Source: Echria macrotheca (taxonomy: Eukaryota; Ascomycota; Sordariomycetes; Sordariales; Schizotheciaceae). From it: a stretch of 64,000 bases of DNA. Below the pieces are notes generated by a model. That model did not search any database. It had not been told where the DNA came from and saw only the letters and a program-made list of their open reading frames with translations. The position numbers and the translations under genes were made by a program. Below, piece by piece: positions 11,731 through 22,478 of the stretch; the stretch's first letter is position 1, and each line of letters starts with the position of its first letter. The stretch lies in NCBI GenBank assembly GCA_030411725.1, contig MU839835.1, forward strand, positions 1,116,001-1,180,000, written 5' to 3'.

Positions 11731-13275
11731 ATGGATTTTAGTACCATAATCTACTACAACAGCATGGCCGACCAGGCGAATCAAGCAAACACACCAGGGG
11801 TTGCTCCTGATAGCACCCCGGCTGCAGCGACGGCCACCGAAACCGCGCCCGATGTTCACCAGGATAGCAACCTGGTGGATAACGAGTACGAGGTAGAGGT
11901 GAAGCTGAGCGATCTGCAGAACGATCAAGAGTCGCCTCTCTACTCGGTCTCTTCCTTCGAACAGCTCGGTCTCCCTAAGCCGATCAACGACGGGCTTCTG
12001 GCTATGAACTTTAAGAAACCTTCGAAAATCCAGGAACGGGCTCTTCCGCTGATGCTGAGCAACCCCCCGCGCAACATGATCGCACAGTCGCAGTCGGGAA
12101 CTGGCAAGACGGCCGCTTTTGTTCTGACGGCGCTCTCCCGCGTCGACCTCAGCAAGCCGACGCAACCGCAAGCCCTCATCCTCGCTCCCAGCCGAGAGCT
12201 GGCGCGCCAGATTCAGATGGTTGTTCAGACGATTGGCCAGTTCTGCGAAAATCTCATCGTCGAAGCCGCCATCCCGGGAAACATCTCGCGCACGGCTGGC
12301 GTCAAGTCAAGTGTTGTCGTCGGCACCCCCGGCACCGTGATGGATCTAGTTCGCCGTCGCCAGTTCGATGTCTCACAGTTGAAGCTCCTCATTATTGATG
12401 AGGCGGACAATATGTTGGATCAGCAAGGAATGGGCGAGCAGTGTGTTCGTGTCAAGAGGCGAGTTATCCTCTGCTCTGCGGTGACTGTAACTGACTCGAA
12501 GTAGTATGCTGCCCCCTACAATTCAGATCCTGCTCTTCTCGGCCACATTCCCGGAAAAGGTCATGCAATACGCCGAGCGCTATGCTCCAAACGCCAACCA
12601 GATGAAGCTCAAGCAGCAGGAGCTCACGGTCAAGGGCATCTCGCAGATGTACATGGACTGTCCGGACGAAAGGGAGAAGTACGACATTTTGTGCAAGCTA
12701 TATGGTCTGATGACAATCGGCTCCTCTGTCATCTTTGTTAAGGTGCGTCTACCGCCAAGGTCTTATAAGAATCCGTCATCTAACCCTGCTGCCAGACCCG
12801 CGAGAGTGCGACCGAGATCCAGCGTCGGATGGAGGCCGATGGCCACAAGGTGTCGGCTCTCCACGGAGCCTACGAGGGCGCAAACAGAGATGCTGTTCTT
12901 GATGACTTCCGCTCGGGACGATCCAAAGTTCTCATCACGACGAACGTGTTGGCACGTGGTATTGACGTGTCGAGTGTTTCCATGGTCATCAACTACGATA
13001 TCCCGATGAAGGGCGCAGGCGACCGGGAGCCTGATGCCGAGACGTACCTCCACCGTATTGGCCGCACCGGAAGATTTGGACGTGTCGGAGTCAGCATCAG
13101 CTTCGTCTATGATCGCAAGAGTTTTGAGTCTCTCGCCAAGATTGCAGATTACTACGGTATTGATCTGATCCAGCTGAGCCCTGATGACTGGGATGCGACG
13201 GAGAAGAAGGTGCAGGACGTCATCAAGTCGAGCCGTGCGAAGGCCGACTATGCCCCCAATGTTACCAGCGGTTGA
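11731..13275 (+). CDS. DBP5: ATP-dependent RNA helicase DBP5 (DDX19 family)
   Basis: DEAD-box ATPase that remodels mRNPs at the cytoplasmic face of the nuclear pore during mRNA export. Exons 11731-12458, 12505-12742 and 12796-13275 give 481 aa. Visible motifs: Q-motif region (PSKIQERALP), Walker A (SGTGKT), PSRELA, TPGTV, DEAD, SAT, RGID and HRIGRTGRFG. The first intron (12459-12504, 46 bp) has a GC donor (AG|GCGAGT). It is the only splice I found that joins RVKS to MLPPTIQILLFSATF in the conserved frame. The start is uncertain: 11731 sits in a perfect CACCATGG context, with in-frame alternatives at 11716 and 11764 (MADQAN). The acidic, Ala/Thr-rich N-terminus before the helicase core fits Dbp5. 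Confidence 0.93.
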
Positions 13276-15066
13276 GAGAGAGAGAGTCCGAAGATGATAC
13301 CTGATGAAGGCGCAAGGGAACGAGCGATTTGGGAGCCAACTGGACTTGGCGCATTGATGTGATTTGAGATGGATTGGCACTTTCACCCGAAGGGGGGCAA
13401 GAGTTTTGTAGCAAGGGACGGCGTCTTTACGGAGCTAGGAGCTATCAAAACTTGTACTTGGTGAATTAAGCCGGATAGATACCATTGAGAATTGGGCAGA
13501 TGTCGTCTGTCACTGCGTTTGAGCAGGCGCCAAGAAAGAGTATGTCCAGTACGTTTAATGCTGTTGGCTACTTGACTTGTTCCGGTGTATCACAACTCTT
13601 GGAGTGCATTCAGTCTGATGAAAATTGGTTGGGGGCGATTTAAGCGCTTGGGGTTTGCTCGTTGTGCATGCGGTACGTGCCGCGTCAATCCCGATTCCTC
13701 CAGGATGCTCTCGCGGTTGTTGTCGCCGTCGACTTGCCGAGAGAGGCATCGCCGAGTGCGGGATTCCGCCGGGTTGCAACAGGGCCGCGCCGCCGTCGAT
13801 GAAAGTCCGAAGACGGTGCCGACGAGGCTGCGGAGCATGCATGGCTCGGTGTTGATGCCTGGGGAAGTTGGCGGCGAACGAACTTGGCGGTGGCAGAAGT
13901 GGGAAGGCTCGCGTAGGGAGGCAGTAGGCTACCGCAAACCGTAGGACAAACGGGAAGGGCACGTGACGACTGGTTCTGGCATTCGCCAAGGGTCCAGGGT
14001 CCCCGATCTGGCGCCAATTTTAGCGCCGAGCGAGCGCGTGCAGCCGGTGCGGCACTCTCAGCCACTCATTCCCACGATGTTCCTGCATCCCCATCTTTAG
14101 ATAATTGTCACTCGCCAGGGACAGCCACACCGCACCCAAGCATCGGGTTCGCTGGAAATACACGGCGACGCTGGAAATATCCCGCCGGCCAATGGGACGT
14201 GGTTTTTTCAGAGTCCTGTGTTGCAACCCCGGGATGCAACTAAGTCCCGCCGCTCGCAGACTGGCATCACGCTCCTGCTCAGTCTCTCGCGCGACACCTC
14301 ACTTGATGTCGCTTCCACCGTTGCCGGCGACCATGACGCAACAGGCGCCTGGCCGCCCCCATGCGTGCCCAATTGGCAGCCCCAGACTCGGGCGCAACGC
14401 CCACGGCCATGGCTAAGCGCAGCCTTCGCGGTCGTCCAGGCCAACAAGGTAAATAGGCCAGACCCGGCCACCCTCCACGGCGGCTCGGTAATCTGCGGCG
14501 TCTCTGTGTGTCTCCTCTCTGTCTCTCGTCTCTGACATCTCTTGTGTGTGTGTCGTTTCCGTTATTTTCTTTTGGGACCATCACCTGTCATCTCATCATC
14601 GCGTTTCATCCAGTTCACCCCCCCGGGCGACCTCTGGCTTCCTTCCTGTCTCCTTGGGCGTTTGCTGTTGTTGTCTTCTGTCTCTCGGTTTCTCTTGACT
14701 GTTGTGCGGCCTCCTCGTTTCAGTTCCTTCGTAGAACCAACCCAACGACCCCGACCAAGACCATCCGAGAGATGCCGGTCATCTCCCTTTAATGTTTAAC
14801 TGCTACTATCACCTCCGCCGAGACGATATCCACCTCATCTCCCCGTCACGTTTAGCCAGCCGCCGAGGGGCCTCCCCCTGGACACGTCGTTTCAACATCT
14901 TGGCTTTCCTCCTGCTCTGACGGCTCCTGCGATCCCATCGTCTCCCTCTCCGGAAACCCCAAGCCCGGGGCTGACGGCTTCCAACACCAGAAGCATCTGA
15001 CAATGAGCTCTTAGAGGTATGGCGAGGCTGACATTCCGGGGATATCATGACTGACAAAGTTTGTAG
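13276..15066. other. Intergenic: DBP5 3' flank and long leader of the CFEM-like gene
   Basis: About 1.8 kb. A GA repeat directly follows the DBP5 stop. From about 14,500 the sequence becomes strongly C/T-rich, as fungal 5' leaders often are. A probable 5'-UTR intron with a GTATGG donor (15,017), a CTGAC branch-like motif and a TAG acceptor ends exactly at the ATG at 15067. Frames of 100-145 codons exist on both strands without recognisable content. Confidence 0.45.
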
Positions 15067-17886
15067 ATGTTGTTCCAGAGACTGGCACATACGCCATTCC
15101 TGTGCCTCATACTGCTATGGACGACACTGCTTGCGGCTGCCAACGCGGCAACAGTCATCTCGAGCGAGATCCTGAACTTCGTCCCGGCGTGCGCCCAGTC
15201 GTGCTTCGAGTCGTACATTATCAACAACTTCAACCTAGACCAGTGCTCGGACTCGTCGGGTCTACAATGTCTCTGTCGCCAGACAGGCCTCACCGGCCAC
15301 ACAGTAGGGGAGGGTGCTGTCGCGTGTATTGTTGCTGAGAGCTCGCGAGGGTCCTGCGTTGGCGCAGACGCAGGTGGTGAGATTGCCCGGGAAATCCCAG
15401 GTGCGATGAAGACTGACGAAAAGTGTATAGGCGCAGCCACTTCCACTGCTTACAACATGTGTGTTGGTATCTCTGGGGCCGCACCCATGACGCACTCGAC
15501 CATCGTGGCGACGTTGGTCGTTCCCACCGGGACTGGCCCCCTGAGCGTGCCGACAGCGTCCCGGACTGGCACTGAAAATCCCGCCCAAGACGTTACCAGC
15601 ACCGCCGGCCCGACACCGACGTCCCCGATCGGGAGCACGAGCCCGGTCACGACGACACCAGGCGGGGCTACCTCACCGGTTGTGTCTGACGATTCAGGCA
15701 GCAACCAAACGAAGCTGAGCAGTGCGCAAATCGCTGGAATCTCACTCGGCTGTCTCGCGGTCATTGTGCTCGGGGTTCTCCTCGTGCTTCTGGCAAGATA
15801 TCTGCGTAGAAAGAGATTCGGCGATATGGAGGAGGGTGGGTTTACCAAAATGCGGGACTCTATCAGCTTCGGCAAAAAGAGCCAGCAGGGGAGTCCTCCT
15901 CAGCTACAAATCTCCAAGCCGCTCCAGGATGTGCCGTTCCAGTGGCATATGAACCAGATGGAAGCGCTACCAGCCCAGCAAACGGCGGCCATCGGGCTTG
16001 CTTTGTCTCCTTACCGCACGCAGCAAGCAGCCGGCGAAGTGGCAGCAAACCGTGCCGCCAAGAGAGGAGTACCAGCAGTCCTCCAGACGCCTCCCTCACG
16101 GTCCGTTACGCCGAAGCTCGAAAATCACCAACCGAAGCCCTCTCTGAGTCTCGCTATCCCACAACCACCAAAGCCAGCGTTTAGCGCGCCCACCGGAGCT
16201 CGTGATAGCATAGTGACGGAATTCGCGGAGGATGGAGAGGACAGGGCCAGCGGATCCGCGGCAGGGAATATCTGGAGGCCACCGCCGACTGACCCGCAAT
16301 CCGCAACGACGTATTTCGCTGCTGACAAGGGCGGAAACTGGGTTCTACGGAACAAACCTGCGCCCTCGCGCGTCCCACAAATCAGCGAACCGGCGGTCGT
16401 CGCTACCGAGGTTGAGCTCCCAAGCCCGACTGACCAAACCAAGGCCGAAAGAGCCCAACGCTTCTCCGGTTGGTTTTCCCCAGGGGCTGTGGTTCCACCT
16501 CTGAGAGTGCCGTCCCGGACGGAGCCAAAGCTGGGTTCTCCTATTGCATTCAAGAACAAAGAGCGCCAGCAACAACAGCAGCAGCTCCGACCACCGGCCC
16601 AGAACCGGGAAAATAGATCGTCTAGCGTCTACTCGCCATATAGCGCACCATTGACCGTGACACCAGGATCCGGGAACCCCCTTCCCAGTAACGCCCCGCG
16701 CCCTGATGACTACCTCCCACTGGTGAAAGACGGCCGAGACCTGACCGGGCCCAAGTCGAGGCGCAGGTCGATGAAGAGACCAGCGAGGCGAGGATCAGAG
16801 GGCTCTTCGACTTCGATCGAGTCGGGGGCAGCCCCGCCGTTTGAGGACGAGGACATCATCGAGGATGAGGTGCAGGTCGATCTGTCTCCGGTTGTGGAAT
16901 CGCCCGTTTCGCCCGGCAAGTCACCCGTCAGATACCCCAGGATCAGGCGCCCTGCTTCGGGCCAGCAAGGCGGATCGGATATGGGGCGTGATCCCAATAT
17001 GTTCCCCATGCCACCGAGGCAGACCTCTCCACGTCCCCTCGGACCACCAGGCTCGACCCCCGGGATTTTGGTACCGGGACAGAAAAAGGCGTTTAACCCG
17101 TTACTTGGCTTGCCCTCGAATCCCAGCCCGAACCGTCCGGGACAGATGAGATCGGTGTCGCCCGGTCTGCCTTCTAATCCTAGTCCCCATCGGCAACTAG
17201 ACCAGATGTCGAGGACCGCCTCGCCGGGTCTTCCTGCCAACCCCGCCGCCAACCGCAACGGGGGTTCCAGAGCTGCCTCTCCCGAGACGCGGCCTCGCGT
17301 GACGCCAACGATTGAGCAGCAGCTACAACGCCAGCAGCACGATCCCGCTCGATATTGGGGCACGCAGCCACAGGCGGAAGAGAGAAGCCGTACCGTCTCG
17401 CCGAGACCGCCATTCGAGCTCCCAGCAGAAGGTTTCGAAGTGTCAGAGCAGCCGCAATGGAGACCATCGCAGGCAGCCCAGCAACCGCGGCGCCCATCTC
17501 CTCAGGTCATGCAGCCGGCACAACAACCGAGACGGCCGAGCCCGCCGGAAGATCCGTCGCGGCGGACACCGGCTCAGACTGACGACCCGGAGCCGGAGCA
17601 ACAGCAGCGACGACCAACGCCGAACCAACAACAGGCGTGGCGCCCGTCCCCGCAGCCTCTCCAGCCGGCGTCGCAGGGCGTCTCGTCGCAGGCGGCCCAG
17701 GGGACGTTGTTGGCCAAGCGTCGCGGCGCAGACAAGGCGGCGGCGTTGGCTCTGGGCAATGGCAAGAAGCCCGGGGGCAAGGGGTGGCAGCGGGAGAGTC
17801 TTGGGCCCGCCCCGATCACGCCTGGGATCCGGATGATGACGCCGACGAGGAAGGGTGATGATCTTTTCTTGGATGTGCGGAGGTGA
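15067..17886 (+). CDS. CFEM-like receptor protein with one TM helix and long proline-rich tail
   Basis: Single-exon gene, 939 aa. Residues 1-27 form a signal peptide (LLAAANA end). The ectodomain, about 28-140, holds nine cysteines, and the spacing of eight of them (ACxxSC, CSD, LQCLC, ACI, GSC, KC) resembles the CFEM domain found in fungal surface proteins. A Ser/Thr/Pro-rich stalk follows, then a TM helix at about 223-245 (IAGISLGCLAVIVLGV) with a basic stop-transfer ARYLRRKR. The remaining 690 residues are low-complexity, rich in Pro, Ser, Arg and Gln. They include three near-repeats of an LPSNPSPN/H or LPANPAAN unit around 680-730. The layout is that of a cell-wall or surface sensor with a disordered signalling tail. 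Ligand and pathway are unknown. The ATG directly follows a probable leader intron. Confidence 0.75.
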   Translation: MLFQRLAHTPFLCLILLWTTLLAAANAATVISSEILNFVPACAQSCFESYIINNFNLDQCSDSSGLQCLCRQTGLTGHTVGEGAVACIVAESSRGSCVGADAGGEIAREIPGAMKTDEKCIGAATSTAYNMCVGISGAAPMTHSTIVATLVVPTGTGPLSVPTASRTGTENPAQDVTSTAGPTPTSPIGSTSPVTTTPGGATSPVVSDDSGSNQTKLSSAQIAGISLGCLAVIVLGVLLVLLARYLRRKRFGDMEEGGFTKMRDSISFGKKSQQGSPPQLQISKPLQDVPFQWHMNQMEALPAQQTAAIGLALSPYRTQQAAGEVAANRAAKRGVPAVLQTPPSRSVTPKLENHQPKPSLSLAIPQPPKPAFSAPTGARDSIVTEFAEDGEDRASGSAAGNIWRPPPTDPQSATTYFAADKGGNWVLRNKPAPSRVPQISEPAVVATEVELPSPTDQTKAERAQRFSGWFSPGAVVPPLRVPSRTEPKLGSPIAFKNKERQQQQQQLRPPAQNRENRSSSVYSPYSAPLTVTPGSGNPLPSNAPRPDDYLPLVKDGRDLTGPKSRRRSMKRPARRGSEGSSTSIESGAAPPFEDEDIIEDEVQVDLSPVVESPVSPGKSPVRYPRIRRPASGQQGGSDMGRDPNMFPMPPRQTSPRPLGPPGSTPGILVPGQKKAFNPLLGLPSNPSPNRPGQMRSVSPGLPSNPSPHRQLDQMSRTASPGLPANPAANRNGGSRAASPETRPRVTPTIEQQLQRQQHDPARYWGTQPQAEERSRTVSPRPPFELPAEGFEVSEQPQWRPSQAAQQPRRPSPQVMQPAQQPRRPSPPEDPSRRTPAQTDDPEPEQQQRRPTPNQQQAWRPSPQPLQPASQGVSSQAAQGTLLAKRRGADKAAALALGNGKKPGGKGWQRESLGPAPITPGIRMMTPTRKGDDLFLDVRR

Positions 17887-20089
17887 TTTTTTTTTTGCGT
17901 GTGTCGCGTTTTATACCCCCCGCTTCACTCGTTTGAAGATTTCTTGAGTTGTATCATTACTATATAGGGTTTTTTGTCTCTTTCTTTTTGCATAGAAGGA
18001 GTTTTTAGGGGGGTCACGGTCACGGGGTTAAGGGACAAAAACATGAGCATTGTCGGGAATGTCATGACATTCATTCAGGAACATCAGGGGCGGGTTTGCC
18101 ATATCATATTTTCATCTTTCATGGTTGGTTGGTTGTAATGAGAGAGCATCTGTGTGTACAGTAAGAGGGATAGGGGGGATACCTAAGGATGGGGGGATAG
18201 GATACCCGTAAGTGGGCAAAAGGGGGTTCAGGGGGGATGGATGGGTTTGCCGATTGGAGATACCATATATGTCTTTGTAATTTTTTTTTCCTCTTTCCGA
18301 TGCCTACCTAGATACTACTACATAGTTGACTGATGAAGATATGACTGTTTGCTGTTTTCAGTTTTAGATTCGTCGTCTGGAGTAAAAGAAAAAAAATGTT
18401 AGGTTAGGGTCTCCTGTGGCAGCCAGGGCACTTCAGGGTCAAGGAAGCCGCCGGTGAGCCTCGAGGTACCTTCACCCAGCCTTGCCATGCCCGTCTCTAA
18501 CCCTAATATTTTCATACATTTCGGGGAAATAAATATTCAAGAAAGGGCCGCTGCCGCCGGAACGTCCCAAAGTATGAGTTTCACTGGGCAAAAGGGGAGG
18601 CAGGGATAAGAGTGGGGCAACGAGGGGTTCTTTTTTTTGTTCACGACGTCGCCGCGGGGTTCAAGCCGGGAAAGAGAGTGACATCACATGCGCCCGAGTC
18701 CCATAACCGCGCGATTGTTTCCAAGCAGCCGTCGCAGCCTGGATTTCGACCCCAGAAATGTTTGTTGGACGAGAGAAAAAACGACCTGGTAGGGCCAACC
18801 CAACCTCATCTCTGAACAGGAAGACCAGTTAGCCCGAGCATGTGGTGGCCCACTGCAGCCCTGGCGGCAAAGGGACGTACGTCCACATGCCGTTGGTATG
18901 CGAGCACAAGGCAAGGTTGCTCTGACGGCCGGGCAGGCTGCGTTCTATCGAAGAGGGATTTCTGATTTCTCAGCACCCTAGCGAGCGAGTAACCTCTACA
19001 GAACTTTGTCCGGCTCGGCTCGGGCAGTCTAGAGGGTGCGGAGGTCCAGGAGAGACGAGAGACCAGAAATCACACCTGCTGCAATTGGCCGAGCGGTTCT
19101 TATTCACTTCTTCTTTTTTCGCGCGGGAGAAGCTAAGCGTTGCCTTTTGCAGTTCCCGTTAACTACTTCGATCTCGGTCGCTCCGTCATCGCTGAAGATC
19201 CGGCAGTACCCTGGCACGCCTGGCAACATCGAACGCTGCGGCGAAAGGGACAAGCTTTTGCCGCTTTTGTGGAGATGGATCAGCTTTTGCGCCCTCCCTT
19301 CCACATTCCCCGGTGAGTGTTGAAAGTCGGCGGTTCCATGTTTTTTGAAGAGTAGCAGGGGAAAAAATAGGCTTGTCCCGCTGTCGGAGAGAGGTGGATT
19401 ACATAGCAACCCACCCCCCATCGGTTTGGTTTTTTTTCATTGCCGTCCCTTTTCGTCTCGCAAAGCCGCAAGAGTTAGAAGGCCGGCAATCGGCTTGCAT
19501 ACTACGGAGGAACTCTTCTGCCGATCTACGTTCCCCTCTGCCTTACCTACCTTACTCTCCCACGCTGCAGACACACACATTGCAGATTTTAATACAAGTC
19601 TTCGTGGCGCCAAAGCAGCCAGTCGAAACCAAGCAAAATTGCATGCCTCGATGACGTCTTTGTACACTTTTTCTCATAACCGCACCGTCTGATTCGGCGC
19701 CTCTTCGCCCCGAACCCCCCGAAGAACGTGTCGCACGCGGCTGCAGCAAAACGTGGGGGGAGTGTTTTCGATTAGTTACACACCCTCCCGCTCTCCCGGC
19801 TTACACACACACATCTCGCCGAGGTAGGATTGGCTCACTGCCGATAGAACTGCTCCTCTCCCAGACTCCCACAACCATGTCCTGTCCCCGATATGAGTGC
19901 TTTCTCCCTTGTTTGGGGTCACGTCGCTGGCTCTGTGCTGGCGATAGCATCGTTTCCCCCTTTTTTTTCTCCTGCATTTTTCTCTCTGCAAGGAGCTAAC
20001 CGCAAATAAGGTCTTTCTCACATATTCCCCCCGAAACCAAGGTAAACCTCTCATAGCACACACTCCCCGGTTGACTGCCAGCCTCGCCG
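17887..20089. other. Intergenic: low-complexity DNA and GCL promoter
   Basis: About 2.2 kb between two plus-strand genes. It contains T-rich 3' UTR-like sequence and G-rich runs with short GGGGGATAGG-type repeats (about 18,165-18,240). A T/C-rich stretch (about 19,300-20,050) probably holds the promoter and leader of the glutamate-cysteine ligase. A single TGACGTC core lies at 19,652. No coding region is supported. Confidence 0.5.
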
Positions 20090-22416
20090 ATGGGTCTCTT
20101 GTATGTACCGCTCCCCCTCCTCCTCCTCGGGATGATGCAGGAACAGGCTTTCAGGAGGTATGGCGTTAGCTGACGACATGGACCTCAAGAGCGCTGGGGA
20201 CGGCCCTCGATTGGCCGGAAGCAAAAAAGCAGGCACACCTCGTGCGAGCCTGGGGCATCAAGGTAAGCTCCGGATCAGCCGGCCGGCACTCAGGAGTCTA
20301 GACTAAACCGTGCCAGCAACTGCTCGAGATATGGAACAAGGCCAAGGGCAAGGAGAGGGATGCCTTGCTCTGGGGCGATGAGGTGTGTTTCTCCTGGATC
20401 GGGAAAACAATGTTCTGACATGGATAGGTCGAGTACCTGGTCGTGACTTATTCGAAAGACGACCCCAAGGTTCTTCTCTCACTTAGGCAGGCTGATATTC
20501 TCACCGCCTTGGCGAATGACACGAACCTTGCGGGCCACGGCGGCTGCGTCGCTGGTCAAGATGACCACCCTTCGACCAAGTAAGTTTATTTTTTATTCAG
20601 GGATGGTGACACGTACTAACAGATCAGACCGAAGAATCCTCTCCCGGTGTTCCACCCTGAGTTTGGACGGTTCATGTTGGAGGCCACACCTGGCAAGCCA
20701 TGGGGAATCGAGTTTAAGGAGTTGCTCAACGTCGAGTCGGACATGAAGTTGAGGAGGTGCATCGCCAGGGACCACATGCTCCCGAACGAGCACCCCATCA
20801 CCCTGACCACGTTCCCCAGGCTCGGCAGCCCGGGCGTGTTTACCGACCCCTATTACCCCGTTTCCGGCCCCAAGCTCCGGTCGCAGTTTGTCCCTGACGA
20901 AATTGCCAACCCGCATATTCGCTTCCCCACGCTGGCAGCCAACATCCGCTCCCGCCGGGGAAGAAAGGTACAGGTCAACGTGCCCGTGTTCCGCGACGAA
21001 AAGACGCCCTGGCCGTGGAAGGACCCAACCGTCAACTACGACCTCCACAAATGGCCCGAGGATGACGACGTCCGCAACGGCGCCGCGCCCGACAATTTCA
21101 TCCACATGGACGCCATGGCGTTTGGGATGGGCAGCTGCTGTCTGCAGATTACGTTCCAGGCCAAGAACATCACCGAAGGGAGACAAATGTACGACCAGCT
21201 CAGCCCGCTGGGGCCCATCATGCTCGCGCTCACGGCGGCGACGCCGATCTACAAGGGCTTCCTGGCCGACACGGACGTGAGGTGGAACCAGATCAGCAAA
21301 GCGGTCGACGACCGCACGGCCGAGGAGCTCGGCGAGAAGCCGCTGCAGCACGACCGGTGGCGGATCCCGAAGTCGCGGTACGCGTCCAACTCGACGTACA
21401 TCTCGACCGACGCGCGGCTGCGGCCCGAGTATTTGGATCCGGAGCTAGTAATCGACGAGGACATCAAGCAGCAGCTTTTGGACGGCGGCATGGACGATCG
21501 ACTCGCGACGCACTTTGCGCACCTGTTCATCCGGGACCCGATCGTGGTGTTCAACGAGGACCTGCAGGCGCTGGACCTGTCCAAGACCGACCACTTTGAG
21601 AACATCCAGAGCACCAACTGGCAGCACATGCGCTTCAAGCCGCCGCCGGCCGATAATAGTATCGGGTGGCGGGTCGAGTTCCGGCCGATGGAGATCCAGG
21701 TCACCGACTTTGAGAACGCCGCGTTCGCCGTGTTCATGGTGCTCATCACGCGCGTCATTCTTAGCTTTGATCTGAATTTTTATATCCCGATCGCCAGGGT
21801 GGACGAGAACATGGAGACGGCGCACGCGCGGGATGCCGTTCTGGAGAGGAGGTTTTGGTTTAGGAGGAATTTGTTTCCGGTGAGGCCGTCGCCGAGGGGG
21901 AGTAGCAATGGGGGATCGGGGTCGTCTACGCCCCGGAGCGGTGCTGGTGGGAACCCGAGTCGGCCGCCTACGCCTGCGGGACCGGTGGAGGACGAGTATA
22001 GGCGCATGAGTGTCAATGAGATTATCAACGGGACGGCGTATGCCAACGGAACTGAAGAAGGGGAGGGGGAAGAGGAGGTGGGAGATCCGGATGAGTTTCC
22101 CGGCTTGATCCCGCTCGTGGAGAGTTATCTGGACTCGATGAATATCGACGTCGCCACGCGGTGTCAGCTGGCCGAGTATCTGGATCTGATTCGGAAGCGG
22201 GCGAGCGGGGAGCTGTGGACGGCCGCGAGGTGGATTCGGCATTTTGTGAGGGGGCATGCCGGGTATGAGGGGGATAGTGCGGTCTCGGAGGAGGTGGTCA
22301 AGGATCTGGTGGGTGCTGTGGTGGGGATTGGGGAGAGGGAGAGTCTGGGTGGGTTTGGCGGGTTGGAGGGGGATGTCCCTGGGTGGAGGGAGTTTATGGG
22401 GAGGTTTCGGATGTGA
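20090..22416 (+). CDS. GSH1: Glutamate-cysteine ligase catalytic subunit
   Basis: Catalyses the ATP-dependent joining of L-glutamate to L-cysteine, the rate-limiting step of glutathione synthesis in the cytosol. Five exons: 20090-20100, 20190-20262, 20317-20382, 20428-20579 and 20628-22416, giving 696 aa. The tiny 11-nt first exon (MGLL split inside the last Leu codon) is needed to reach the conserved ALGTALDWPEAKK start. Exons 2-4 add the strands around LLWGDEVEYLVV. The large exon holds FHPEFGRFMLEATPGKPWG, FTDPYYP, GMGSCCLQITFQ and RVEFRPMEIQ, all hallmarks of eukaryotic GCLC. The acceptor at 20,626-20,627 was chosen because the nearer one at 20,621-20,622 breaks frame. A low-complexity insert (about residues 510-580) precedes the helical C-terminus. 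Family assignment is secure; exon 1 should be confirmed. Confidence 0.95.
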
Positions 22417-22445
22417 TTTTTTCTTTTGTGGTCGTTGAGGGTGAA

Positions 22446-22478
22446 GTGAGGGTGAGAGTGAGGGTAAGGGTGAGGGTG
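22446..22478. repeat. GTGAGG-type hexamer repeat
   Basis: Imperfect tandem copies of GTGAGG/GTAAGG directly after the GCL coding region, probably within its 3' UTR or terminator area. A simple sequence repeat with no evident function. Confidence 0.6.

Noticed and set aside
13555..13989. 144-codon minus-strand frame downstream of DBP5
   Set aside because: Arg/Pro/His-rich, overlapped by equally open plus-strand frames; no supporting signal.
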